Source: Clostridia bacterium | GTDB lineage: Bacteria > Bacillota > Clostridia > Oscillospirales > SIG627 | Length of the DNA: 29,085 bases | Reading direction: 5' to 3' | NCBI GenBank assembly: GCA_017408325.1 | Contig: JAFQUW010000075.1 | Span: 1 to 29,085, forward strand | In this document: positions 21,195 through 28,570 of the stretch, piece after piece | Layout: each line of letters opens with the position of its first letter | Position numbering within the stretch: the first letter of the stretch is position 1 | The notes under the pieces: model-generated | Seen by the model: only the letters and a program-made list of their open reading frames with translations | Databases searched by the model: none | Told to the model about the DNA's origin: nothing | Made by a program: the position numbers and the translations under genes

Positions 21195-22324
21195 TTGCGA
21201 TAGCGTCCTTTCGTCAAGAGTTCTTCTAACACCGAAAGAGTCGCGAGGATCTCCTCTTCGGTGGTGGTGTACGAGAGGGAGAAGCGCAGGGTGCAGTCCG
21301 CGTCCCGGGCACTGATCCCGTGCGCGAGCAGGATCGGGCTTTTTGCGCCCTTTTTCGAGGAGCAGGCGCTCCCTGCGGAAACGCAGATGCCCCGATCCGA
21401 CAGAAGGTGCAGGAGCACCTCGCTCTTGTAGCCCTCAAAGGCGGCGGAAACGATGTGCGCAGCCTGCACAAAACCGCCGTGCACCCTCACGCCGTCCAGA
21501 GCGGCCAGGCCGCGTTCTAGTTGCGCTTTTCTTGTTTTTATTGCTTCGACGCGGGCGGGCAGATTGTCGTGCGCGTCACTTGCCGCCGCGGCAAAGGCGG
21601 CGATGGCCGGGGAGTTTTCCGTGCCACTTCGGAGTCCCTTTTCCTGTCCGCCGCCAAAGACGGGGGAGACGAGACGCACGCCGCTTTTGACGACGAGTGC
21701 GCCGACACCGCGCACACCGTGGATCTTGTGTGCGGAGAGGGAAAGGACGTCGGCGCAAAGCGCACAGAGAGAAACGGGCAGTTTGCCGTAGGCCTGCACG
21801 CAGTCACAGAAGCAGACGGCGTATTTGGAGCGCGATTTGACAAGGGTGAAGGCGCGTGCGACGTCAAAGATCGCGCCCGTCTCGTTGTTGACGAGCATAA
21901 ACGCGGCGAGGATCGTCTCTTCGTTTGCCGCTTGGTCAACGGCGTCCATATCAAGGACACCGCCGCGAGTCGGGATCCGAACGACGTCGAAGCCTTCCGC
22001 CTCGAGCGCTTTCATACATTCCGATACACAGGGATGCTCCGCGTCGGAGACGAGGATGCGCGTACCGCGGCGTTTGAGCGCGCGCGCGGCACCGAAAAGG
22101 GCGATGTTCGCGCTTTCCGTTCCGCCGGAAGTGAAGGTGATCTCCTCGGGACGGGCACCGACGGTGCGCGCGACGCTTTTGCGGTAGTCCTCCAGCCGCG
22201 TGTGCGCGTCGAAACCCGCGCGGTGCATCGAAGAGGGATTGGCGCCCAGCGTCGCTTCCTGCAAAAAGGCGTCCAGTGCCGCTTTGCAGGGAGGGGTCGT
22301 TGCAGCGTGGTCGAGGTAGATCAT
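21191..22324 (-). CDS. Cysteine desulfurase (NifS/NifZ-type)
   Basis: 377 residues; PLP enzyme that removes sulfur from cysteine as an enzyme-bound persulfide. YLDHAATTP opens the fold, HPCV carries the His stacking on PLP (His97), Asp174 and Gln177 are in CDCVQAYGK, the Schiff-base Lys200 is in LSAHKIHG, and the persulfide Cys321 is in SAGSACSSKKG. It is the second group member of a dusB-desulfurase-thiI series with 4-nt overlaps on both sides, so the most likely role is a dedicated sulfur donor for ThiI (as B. subtilis NifZ), not Fe-S assembly. No iscU or sufU lies nearby. Confidence 0.95.
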   Translation of the reverse strand: MIYLDHAATTPPCKAALDAFLQEATLGANPSSMHRAGFDAHTRLEDYRKSVARTVGARPEEITFTSGGTESANIALFGAARALKRRGTRILVSDAEHPCVSECMKALEAEGFDVVRIPTRGGVLDMDAVDQAANEETILAAFMLVNNETGAIFDVARAFTLVKSRSKYAVCFCDCVQAYGKLPVSLCALCADVLSLSAHKIHGVRGVGALVVKSGVRLVSPVFGGGQEKGLRSGTENSPAIAAFAAAASDAHDNLPARVEAIKTRKAQLERGLAALDGVRVHGGFVQAAHIVSAAFEGYKSEVLLHLLSDRGICVSAGSACSSKKGAKSPILLAHGISARDADCTLRFSLSYTTTEEEILATLSVLEELLTKGRYRK

Positions 22325-23250
22325 CGGTTGAAAAATTCCTTTAAAATGGCGTCAATGTCGGCGCGTGAGGCGGCGCGCATCAGTTTTTCGCGCGTCTGTG
22401 CCGCTCCGCGCAGACCTTTGAAGTAAAAAGCAAGCTGGCTTCGCATCTCGGGCAGGGCGCGCGAGACGGGCTTGAAGCGGCAGGCAAGGTCGAGGTGCTG
22501 CGTCAGCACCGTGTACAGATCGGGCGCGGTGTAATCTTCACCGCGAAACGCGGCTTTGATCTCGTCAAAGAGCCACGGATGACCGAGCGCACCGCGCGCG
22601 AGCATCAGGTGGGAGACGCCTGTTTTTTCGATCGTCTCTTTTGCCGCCCTTGCATTTGTGATGCCGCCGTTTGCGGCGACCTCCACGTCAGAAAACTCCT
22701 CGCGCACACGCGCGATGGATTCAAAATCGATCGGTGCGGAAAAGCCGCCCTCGCGGCTTCTGCCGTGGACGGCGACGAGCGTCGCTCCGCTTTCCACCGC
22801 GGCGCGGGCGCAGTCAAGCACGTTTTTGTGCGCTTCGTCGACACCGGTGCGAAGCTTGACGGAGACGGGAAGTCCGGCTTTTTTCGTTGCTTCCACGATC
22901 CGTCCGATGAGGGCGGGGGAGCGCATCAGCTCGCTTCCTTCCCCGCTCTTGACGATCTTCGGTACGGGACAACCGCAGTTGATGTCAAATCCCTCGGGGT
23001 GATACCGCTCGGCAAGGATGCCCGCGGCGATCTCGAAATCGCGCGGCTCGCTTCCGAAAAGCTGGAAGAGGATGGGACGCTCGATCTCATCAAAGTCGGC
23101 GAGATCGTGCGTTTTGCGGTCGCCGTAGCAGACCGCTTTCGCAGAGATCATCTCCGAGTAGACGAGGTCGGCGCCGAACTCTTTTGCCAGCGTGCGAAAC
23201 GCGCGGTCGGTGTAACCGGCAAGCGGTGCCAGAGATAGTTTCAGGTCCAT
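22321..23250 (-). CDS. dus: tRNA-dihydrouridine synthase
   Basis: 309 residues, FMN-dependent TIM-barrel reductase forming dihydrouridine in tRNA D-loops. Motifs: SLAPLAGYTDRAFR at the start, FQLFGSEP, DINCGCPVPKIV with the likely catalytic Cys94, SVKLRTG, VHGRSREGGF, VAANGGI and LMLARGALGHPWLF. The set is DusB-like. The ATG has no strong ribosome binding site and follows a hairpin that separates it from tpiA. The stop overlaps the desulfurase start (ATGA). Together with the desulfurase and ThiI it makes a tRNA-modification group: D and s4U are both in the tRNA core. Confidence 0.95.
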   Translation of the reverse strand: MDLKLSLAPLAGYTDRAFRTLAKEFGADLVYSEMISAKAVCYGDRKTHDLADFDEIERPILFQLFGSEPRDFEIAAGILAERYHPEGFDINCGCPVPKIVKSGEGSELMRSPALIGRIVEATKKAGLPVSVKLRTGVDEAHKNVLDCARAAVESGATLVAVHGRSREGGFSAPIDFESIARVREEFSDVEVAANGGITNARAAKETIEKTGVSHLMLARGALGHPWLFDEIKAAFRGEDYTAPDLYTVLTQHLDLACRFKPVSRALPEMRSQLAFYFKGLRGAAQTREKLMRAASRADIDAILKEFFNR

Positions 23251-23269
23251 AACGGTCTTTGGAATAAAA

Positions 23270-23310
23270 GCGCGAAAAGAGGGCGCAGAGCGTCCTCTTT
23301 TGATTCGCGC
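23270..23310 (-). terminator. Hairpin between tpiA and dusB
   Basis: On the minus strand AAAAGAGGACGC, loop TCT, GCGCCCTCTTTT (12 bp, one G-T pair), flanked by an outer GCGCG/CGCGC pairing. Only four Ts follow directly, so it may be a partial terminator that lowers expression of the tRNA-modification genes relative to glycolysis. Confidence 0.6.
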
Positions 23311-23322
23311 GGGTATCGTGTG

Positions 23323-24099
23323 TTATGCTTTGGTCGCTTCGGCACTGCCTGCGGCGACGATGACGAGAAAGTCGGCAGGCTTGAGAGAGGCACCGCCGAT
23401 GAGGCCGCCGTCGATGTCGGGCATGGAGAGCAGTTCACGGGCGTTTTTCGCATTCATGCTGCCGCCGTACTGGATGGTGGTGGCGTCGGCGACGTCGGGC
23501 GTGTACAGCTCGGCGAGAAGAGTGCGGATGTACGCACAGACTTCCTGCGCCTGCTCGGCGGTGGCGGTCAGGCCCGTGCCGATCGCCCAGACGGGCTCGT
23601 AGGCGATGACGACGTTTTCCATATCCTGTTCACTCAGGTCGGCAAGACCCAGACGGATCTGGCGTTCGATGACCGCCTGCGTTTCGTCGAGCTCACGCTC
23701 TTCGCGGGTCTCGCCCACGCAGAGGATGACCTTCAGTCCCTTGGCAAGGGCGGCCTTGGTGCGGGCGTTGACGGTGGCGTCGGTCTCGCCGAAGTACTGA
23801 CGGCGCTCGGAGTGGCCGATGACGACGTATTCGACGTCGCAGGCGACGAGCATATCCGCGGAAATTTCACCGGTGAAGGCACCGCTCTCGGCCCAGTGCA
23901 CGTTCTGTGCGCCGAGGCAGACACCGCTTCCGGCGATGGCTTCCTTGACCTGGAAGAGGTCGACGAAGGGGACGCAGAGAACGACCTTGCAGGCGGCACC
24001 TTCGGTCTTCTCGGCGATCTCGTAAGCGAGGCAACGGGCTTCAAAGGGGGTCTTGTTCATCTTCCAGTTGCCGGCGATGATGATGTTGCGTTTGGCCAT
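23323..24099 (-). CDS. tpiA: Triosephosphate isomerase
   Basis: 258 residues, interconverts dihydroxyacetone phosphate and glyceraldehyde-3-phosphate. Lys13 is in GNWKMNK, His96 in VIGHSERR, catalytic Glu168 in AYEPVWAIGTG, and the phosphate-binding QYGGSMNAKN and GGLIGGASL are present. It lies 69 nt after pgk, with a stable stem-loop in the gap, and is preceded by an AAAGGAAT ribosome binding site. Confidence 0.98.
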   Translation of the reverse strand: MAKRNIIIAGNWKMNKTPFEARCLAYEIAEKTEGAACKVVLCVPFVDLFQVKEAIAGSGVCLGAQNVHWAESGAFTGEISADMLVACDVEYVVIGHSERRQYFGETDATVNARTKAALAKGLKVILCVGETREERELDETQAVIERQIRLGLADLSEQDMENVVIAYEPVWAIGTGLTATAEQAQEVCAYIRTLLAELYTPDVADATTIQYGGSMNAKNARELLSMPDIDGGLIGGASLKPADFLVIVAAGSAEATKA

Positions 24100-24133
24100 A
24101 ATCGTAATTCCTTTTCGTGTCGATTGGGGTGGA

Positions 24134-24158
24134 AAGTCCCCCGTGGTGCGGGGGACTT
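24134..24158 (-). other. Stem-loop between pgk and tpiA
   Basis: AAGTCCCCCG / 5-nt loop / CGGGGGACTT, a perfect 10-bp GC-rich stem with no T-run on either side. It is more like an mRNA stabilising or processing element than a terminator. Confidence 0.6.
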
Positions 24159-24168
24159 GTTCGTTTGA

Positions 24169-25359
24169 TTACTGATCCTGCAGGCCGGCGATACCGGGGA
24201 GTTCGAGACCTTCGAGGAACTCGAGGGACGCGCCGCCGCCGGTGGAGACGTGGGTGATCTCGCCGGAGAGACCGAACTTCTCGATGGCAGCCGCGGAGTC
24301 GCCGCCACCGACGATGCTGGTGGCTTCGCTCGCGGCGATGGCCTTGGCAAGGGTCTCGGTGCCGACGGCAAAGGCGGCGAATTCACAGACGCCCATCGGG
24401 CCGTTCCAAACGACGGTCTTGGCGTTCTTGACGGCGTCGCAGAAGAGGACGCGGGTCTTTTCGCCGATGTCCATACCCATCATGTCGGCAGACAGGGCGT
24501 TGGAGGGGAAGGTCACGGGAGTGCTGTCCGCGGAGAATTCCTTCGCGCAAACGGTGTCGACGGGAAGGAGGAAGTTGACGCCCTTCGCGCGGGCTTTCTC
24601 AAGCAGCTCACGGGCGAGGTCGAGCTTGTCGTCTTCGCAGATGGAGGTGCCGATCTCGTAGCCCTGCGCCTTGAAGAAGGTGTAGGCCATACCGCCGCCG
24701 ATGATGAGGGTGTCGACCTTCTCAAGAAGGTTGTTGATGACGCCGATCTTGTCGGAGACCTTCGCGCCGCCGAGGATGGCGACGAAGGGGCGCACGGGGT
24801 TGGAGAGTGCGCCGCCCATGATGCGGATCTCTTTCTGGATCAGGTAGCCGCAGACGGCGGGCAGATAGTCGGCCACACCGGCGGTGGAGGCATGGGCGCG
24901 GTGCGCCGTGCCGAAGGCGTCGTTGACAAAGATCTCGGCAAAGGAGGCGAGCTCTTTTGCAAAGGCGGGATCGTTCTTTTCTTCTTCCTTGTGGAAGCGG
25001 ACGTTTTCAAGGAGCATCACGTCGCCGTCGGAGAGTTTCGCGGCGAGAGCCTTCGCGTCGTCGCCGATGACGTCACGGGCCAGGGGAACTTCGACTCCGA
25101 GGAGCTCGGAGAGTTTCTTCGCGACGGGTGCGAGGGAGTACTTCATGTTGAATTCACCCTTCGGGCGACCCATGTGGCTGCAGAGGATGACGCGGGCGCC
25201 GCGTTCCATCAGGTTCTTGATGGTGGGCAGAGCCTCGGTGATGCGCTTGGTATCGGTGATGGTCTCGCCGTCGAGCGGCACGTTGAAGTCGCAGCGGACA
25301 AGGACTTTTTTGCCCTTGACTTCGATGTCGTCAATGGACTTTTTGTTGTACATAGACAT
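24169..25359 (-). CDS. pgk: Phosphoglycerate kinase
   Basis: 396 residues from ATG 25359, the first ATG after AAAGGA (9 nt upstream). Longer in-frame readings to 25431 cross the promoter. Transfers phosphate from 1,3-bisphosphoglycerate to ADP. RCDFNVPLDG, the SHMGRPKG substrate loop, NVRFHKEEEKND, DAFGTAHRAHAS, LGGAKVSDKI, and the C-terminal VGGGDSAAA and STGGGASLEFLEG are all present, with the full family length. First gene of the minus-strand operon pgk-tpiA-dus-desulfurase-thiI-LRR. Confidence 0.98.
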   Translation of the reverse strand: MSMYNKKSIDDIEVKGKKVLVRCDFNVPLDGETITDTKRITEALPTIKNLMERGARVILCSHMGRPKGEFNMKYSLAPVAKKLSELLGVEVPLARDVIGDDAKALAAKLSDGDVMLLENVRFHKEEEKNDPAFAKELASFAEIFVNDAFGTAHRAHASTAGVADYLPAVCGYLIQKEIRIMGGALSNPVRPFVAILGGAKVSDKIGVINNLLEKVDTLIIGGGMAYTFFKAQGYEIGTSICEDDKLDLARELLEKARAKGVNFLLPVDTVCAKEFSADSTPVTFPSNALSADMMGMDIGEKTRVLFCDAVKNAKTVVWNGPMGVCEFAAFAVGTETLAKAIAASEATSIVGGGDSAAAIEKFGLSGEITHVSTGGGASLEFLEGLELPGIAGLQDQ

Positions 25360-25402
25360 AGTTTCGGTTCCTTTCTGAAACAAGAATTTGATTTCGCCTT
25401 TT

Positions 25403-25431
25403 ATAGTACCATATTTAGAGGAAAGATTCAA
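25403..25431 (-). promoter_or_regulatory. Promoter of the pgk operon
   Basis: Minus strand: TTGAAT (25431-25426), 17-nt spacer, TACTAT (25408-25403), with TGG directly before the -10 (extended -10). It lies 44 nt before the pgk ATG. Confidence 0.75.
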
Positions 25432-25458
25432 GCAAAATCTTCCTGCTTTTTGCGTATT

Positions 25459-26295
25459 TTATCCGTCTTTTTCCACAAAATGCATGTAGATCTCGTTTTT
25501 CTTGACTTTTCGGTCGGCGGCGACGGCGCGCACGGCGTCCTTTTTGGAATAGCCCTGCTTCAAGTAGGAGTCAAAATGCTCGTCGATGGAGAGGTTTTCC
25601 CAGAAGGGGGCGTCGACCTCGCGTGCGCCCTCCAAAACGAGGACGAATTCTCCGCGCGGCGCGTGGGAGGTGAAGTATGCCGCGGCGTCCGAGAGCGTGG
25701 TGCGAAGCGTGGTCTCGTTGAGCTTGGTCAACTCGCGGCAGAGGGTGATGCGCCGATCTCCGAGGGCGGAATACAGTGTTTCAAGCGTGGAGAGAAGGTG
25801 GTGCGGCGACTCGTAGAGGATCGTGGTGCGCGTCTCGTGTTTTAAGGCAAAGAGCCGCTCCTCGCGGTCCTTTTTCTCCGCGGGCAAAAAGCCCTCGAAG
25901 ACGAAGCGGCGCGTGTCGAGTCCGGAGACGATGAGGGCATTCACCGCCGCACAGGCACCGGGGATCGGAACGACGGGGATGCCGCTTTCTGCGCAAAGCC
26001 GCACGAGATCCTCGCCCGGGTCGGAGACCGCGGGCGTTCCCGCGTCCGTCACGAGCGCGACGTCCTCTCCTGCGAGAAGCTTTTCGACGAGTGCGAGTCC
26101 CGCCTCGCGCTTGTTGTGCTCGTGGTAGGAAAAAGTGGGCGTGGAGACGTCAAAATGCGTGAGCAGCTTTCGCGTCACGCGCGTGTCCTCCGCGGCGATG
26201 AGCGAGACGCTCTTGAGCGTCTCAAGCGCGCGCAGGGTGATGTCGGAGAGGTTTCCGATGGGGGTTGCCACCAGATACAAAGTGCCGTTTGGCAT
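25459..26295 (-). CDS. rsmI: 16S rRNA (cytidine-1402-2'-O)-methyltransferase RsmI
   Basis: 278 residues from ATG 26295, chosen for the AAGGAGG 5 nt upstream; longer in-frame readings to 26424 lack one. Methylates the 2'-OH of C1402 in the decoding centre. TLYLVATPIGNLSDITLRA opens the tetrapyrrole-methylase fold; AEDTRVTRKLL, VTDAGTPAVSDPG and PIPGACAAVNALIVSGL follow, with the C-terminal helical segment YSKKDAVRAVAADRKVKKNE typical of RsmI. It stands alone, divergent from the ferritin-like gene, 100 nt upstream of the pgk operon. Confidence 0.96.
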   Translation of the reverse strand: MPNGTLYLVATPIGNLSDITLRALETLKSVSLIAAEDTRVTRKLLTHFDVSTPTFSYHEHNKREAGLALVEKLLAGEDVALVTDAGTPAVSDPGEDLVRLCAESGIPVVPIPGACAAVNALIVSGLDTRRFVFEGFLPAEKKDREERLFALKHETRTTILYESPHHLLSTLETLYSALGDRRITLCRELTKLNETTLRTTLSDAAAYFTSHAPRGEFVLVLEGAREVDAPFWENLSIDEHFDSYLKQGYSKKDAVRAVAADRKVKKNEIYMHFVEKDG

Positions 26296-26328
26296 CGCTT
26301 CCTCCTTGCGGTTTTTCTTCTTTTGAAA

Positions 26329-26357
26329 ATTATAGCAATTTTTCGAAAAAAAAGCAA
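26329..26357 (-). promoter_or_regulatory. Promoter of rsmI
   Basis: Minus strand: TTGCTT (26357-26352), 17-nt spacer, TATAAT (26334-26329). The spacer contains the palindrome TTTTTCGAAAAA. Start codon 34 nt downstream of the -10. No equally good promoter is seen for the divergent gene at 26453. Confidence 0.8.
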
Positions 26358-26452
26358 CCGCACGCCCATTTTTTCTCGCGGCGCATAAACGGGAGATTTT
26401 TGCATATTCTTTTTTCTGAAGCATTCTTTTTTGTTGGAGAGGAGTTGAGCCT

Positions 26453-27721
26453 ATGAATCCCTTTGAAGTCCCCGCGATGCCGCTGGAAAAAACGCTGATG
26501 AACTGGGGTGAGATCCGCCCCGTGAGCTACTCGAAAAAAGAGGTCGATCCCTACACGCGCTGCCGCGTGATTTTGATGAACGGGACGGAGTTTGAGCAGG
26601 TGTGGTTTACGCATCAGTTTTCCCGCAACAGTCCGGATCAGGACGAGCGACGTCTGCTCGCGCTCATCCGCCGAAGCGAGCAGGAGCAGCAGAAGCTTCT
26701 CGCACTCTTAAAGCCCTCGGACGAAACGATGCTGGAGCACACCATCGGCTACGAGCAGCTCGCCGTGGATCTGACGGCGCACCTCGCGTGCCGCGTGCCG
26801 GACGCTTCTGTGAAACGCGCGCTGGATTTCGCGCTTCTCGAGGACTTTGACCACCTGTACCGCTACGCGGACTATTTGGAGCTGGAGGGCGGCTGTCACG
26901 CGGAGGATCTCGTCGGTCGCTACACGGAGATCATGCCGGGACGCCCGACCGTCGCGCATTATCGCCACCCCTTTGATTCCGTGAAACGCCCCATCGACGC
27001 GCCGATCGCCGATCCCTTCACCCGCTTGACCGTCGGGATCATCACCGCCGCCGAGCAGCAGACGATGAACTATTATATGAACGTCGCCGCGACCTACCCG
27101 TCCGACTACGGTCGCGAGCTCTACCAGGAGATCGGGATGGTCGAGGAACAGCACGTCACCCATTACGGCGCTCTGCTGGATCCGAAGCTGACCTGGCTTG
27201 AAAATCTCGTGATGCACCAGTACACCGAGGCGTATCTGTACCACTCCTGTATGGAGACGGAGACCTGCGCGCCCTTAAAGTGCATCTGGGAGCGTCTGTT
27301 CTTGCAGGAGGTCAGTCACCTTGCCGCCGCAAGCGAACTGTTGAAGAAGAAGGAGGGGAAAGATCCCCTTGCCGTCGTCGGCGGCGACGGAAGCTTCCCC
27401 GCACCGCTCAAGCTTGAAAGCAACGTCGCCTACGTGCGCGAGGTGCTGGAGAAGAGCGTGCAGATGACCGCCTGCCGCGAGGAGTACGCCTGCGTCAACG
27501 ATCTGGATGACGGCGCGGATTTCTTCCGCTATCAGGCGATCACCACCCCCGATCTCTGCGATCTGCACAGTCACACCGTCATCGAGGAGCACATTCGCCG
27601 CTACGGTAAGGATTACCGCTTTGAGACCGCGCCGAATCCCATCGAGCCCCTGCGCTGTCGCACCGAGGACAACACCTGCGTCGGTCGCGTCAAAGGCGCC
27701 TTTTGCGCCTGCGAACTGTAA
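26453..27721 (+). CDS. Uncharacterised long ferritin-like (diiron) protein
   Basis: 422 residues, cytoplasmic by lack of signal. AGAGGAG lies 8 nt before the ATG. The middle is helical and carries repeated metal-binding patterns of ferritin-like four-helix bundles: Glu101 then D131-x2-H134 (Glu130 adjacent), and Glu201 then E231-x2-H234, both with 30 residues between the first acidic residue and the motif. A third pair, Glu259 and E286-x2-H289, follows. The N-terminal ~85 residues are not recognisable. The C-terminal part is Cys-rich (C at ~347, 353, 376, and four near the end, finishing FCACEL). This fits a ferritin-like diiron or manganese protein, perhaps redox-related, but no function is known to me. 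Monocistronic. Confidence 0.65.
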   Translation: MNPFEVPAMPLEKTLMNWGEIRPVSYSKKEVDPYTRCRVILMNGTEFEQVWFTHQFSRNSPDQDERRLLALIRRSEQEQQKLLALLKPSDETMLEHTIGYEQLAVDLTAHLACRVPDASVKRALDFALLEDFDHLYRYADYLELEGGCHAEDLVGRYTEIMPGRPTVAHYRHPFDSVKRPIDAPIADPFTRLTVGIITAAEQQTMNYYMNVAATYPSDYGRELYQEIGMVEEQHVTHYGALLDPKLTWLENLVMHQYTEAYLYHSCMETETCAPLKCIWERLFLQEVSHLAAASELLKKKEGKDPLAVVGGDGSFPAPLKLESNVAYVREVLEKSVQMTACREEYACVNDLDDGADFFRYQAITTPDLCDLHSHTVIEEHIRRYGKDYRFETAPNPIEPLRCRTEDNTCVGRVKGAFCACEL

Positions 27722-27736
27722 ACCCGTTTGACAGAC

Positions 27737-27767
27737 AAAAAGAGCCTTCCGCTTCTGCGGAAGGCTC
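27737..27767. terminator. Bidirectional terminator between convergent genes
   Basis: GAGCCTTCCGC, loop TTCT, GCGGAAGGCTC: perfect 11-bp stem (27742-27767). On the minus strand it is followed by TTTTT, so it is best for the TPR lipoprotein gene; on the plus strand the tail is GGTTTGGTTTT. Confidence 0.85.
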
Positions 27768-27776
27768 GGTTTGGTT

Positions 27777-28556
27777 TTAAAGTGCAAGAAAACCGAGGTC
27801 GCTTATTGTCGTTCCGGTGCCGCTTTTTAAGAGTGCTGCTTTAAGCCCGCTTGTCAACTCTTTCAAAGAACTTTTCGAGGAGATAAGGGCTATGCCGTTT
27901 GGATGCTTGATGGGATTTCCGGAGAGATCGCGACCGCCGGAGGAGGATTCCTCCCACTTGACCTCGTCACCGATTTTGTAGGTGGAGATATTCCACTCGG
28001 TTTTTCCTTCGTCGTTCATCTCGGCACCGAGGAGGGTGATTTTGCCGACTGCAGAAAGCGTTGCGGTCTTGGATTGCGGAGCGAGGATGGCAGTGTAGAT
28101 GATCGATACCATCGACGTCTGGCTTTCCTGAGTACTGTCGCAAACCACCTGAATGTTTTCGCCGCTTGAGGAGACGGTGATCGTATAAGGCGCGGTATTT
28201 AGAGTTTCGTTGATGGTGATCGAGCCGTTGTTCTTCAAATGAGAATGAAATTTTTTCCAGGAAAGCTCGGCGAGGTATTTTTCGCTTTCCTTGAAGTCAG
28301 CGAGGGATTCAAAGAGCTCTTGCGCTTCGTCGTATTCTTCATTCTGAATATGGATAATCGCTAATTCATAATTGCACTCCTTCACCATTGCGAGGCTGTC
28401 CTCGTAGTCGCCGAGTTCGGTGAAGAGTGCAAGCGCTTCCTCGTATTTGCCATTCTCGTAAAGGTCGACCGCTTTGGAGTAGTTCGAGCCGGAGCAGGAA
28501 AACAGGGAAAGGGTCGTTAAAAGACTGAGAGCGAAAAGTGTGATTTTTTTAATCAT
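27777..28556 (-). CDS. TPR-containing lipoprotein
   Basis: 259 residues. Signal peptide with lipobox LFSC (Cys21). Residues ~26-95 are tetratricopeptide-like: AVDLYENGKYEEALALFTEL, then GDYEDSLAMVKECNYELAII and NEEYDEAQELFESLADFKES, a pattern common in Clostridial lipoproteins. The C-terminal ~150 residues look beta-rich and are of unknown fold. AAAGGAGG lies 8 nt before the ATG, a near-perfect ribosome binding site. The YD-repeat gene ends 14 nt upstream, so they are likely co-transcribed. Base composition is less GC-rich than the housekeeping genes. Confidence 0.8.
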   Translation of the reverse strand: MIKKITLFALSLLTTLSLFSCSGSNYSKAVDLYENGKYEEALALFTELGDYEDSLAMVKECNYELAIIHIQNEEYDEAQELFESLADFKESEKYLAELSWKKFHSHLKNNGSITINETLNTAPYTITVSSSGENIQVVCDSTQESQTSMVSIIYTAILAPQSKTATLSAVGKITLLGAEMNDEGKTEWNISTYKIGDEVKWEESSSGGRDLSGNPIKHPNGIALISSKSSLKELTSGLKAALLKSGTGTTISDLGFLAL

Positions 28557-28570
28557 AGGTGTTTCCTCCT

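Noticed and set aside
24250..25845. 531-codon open frame on the plus strand
   Set aside because: Antisense to pgk and rsmI, whose protein motifs are complete; low-complexity Gly/Asp/Val content typical of a shadow.
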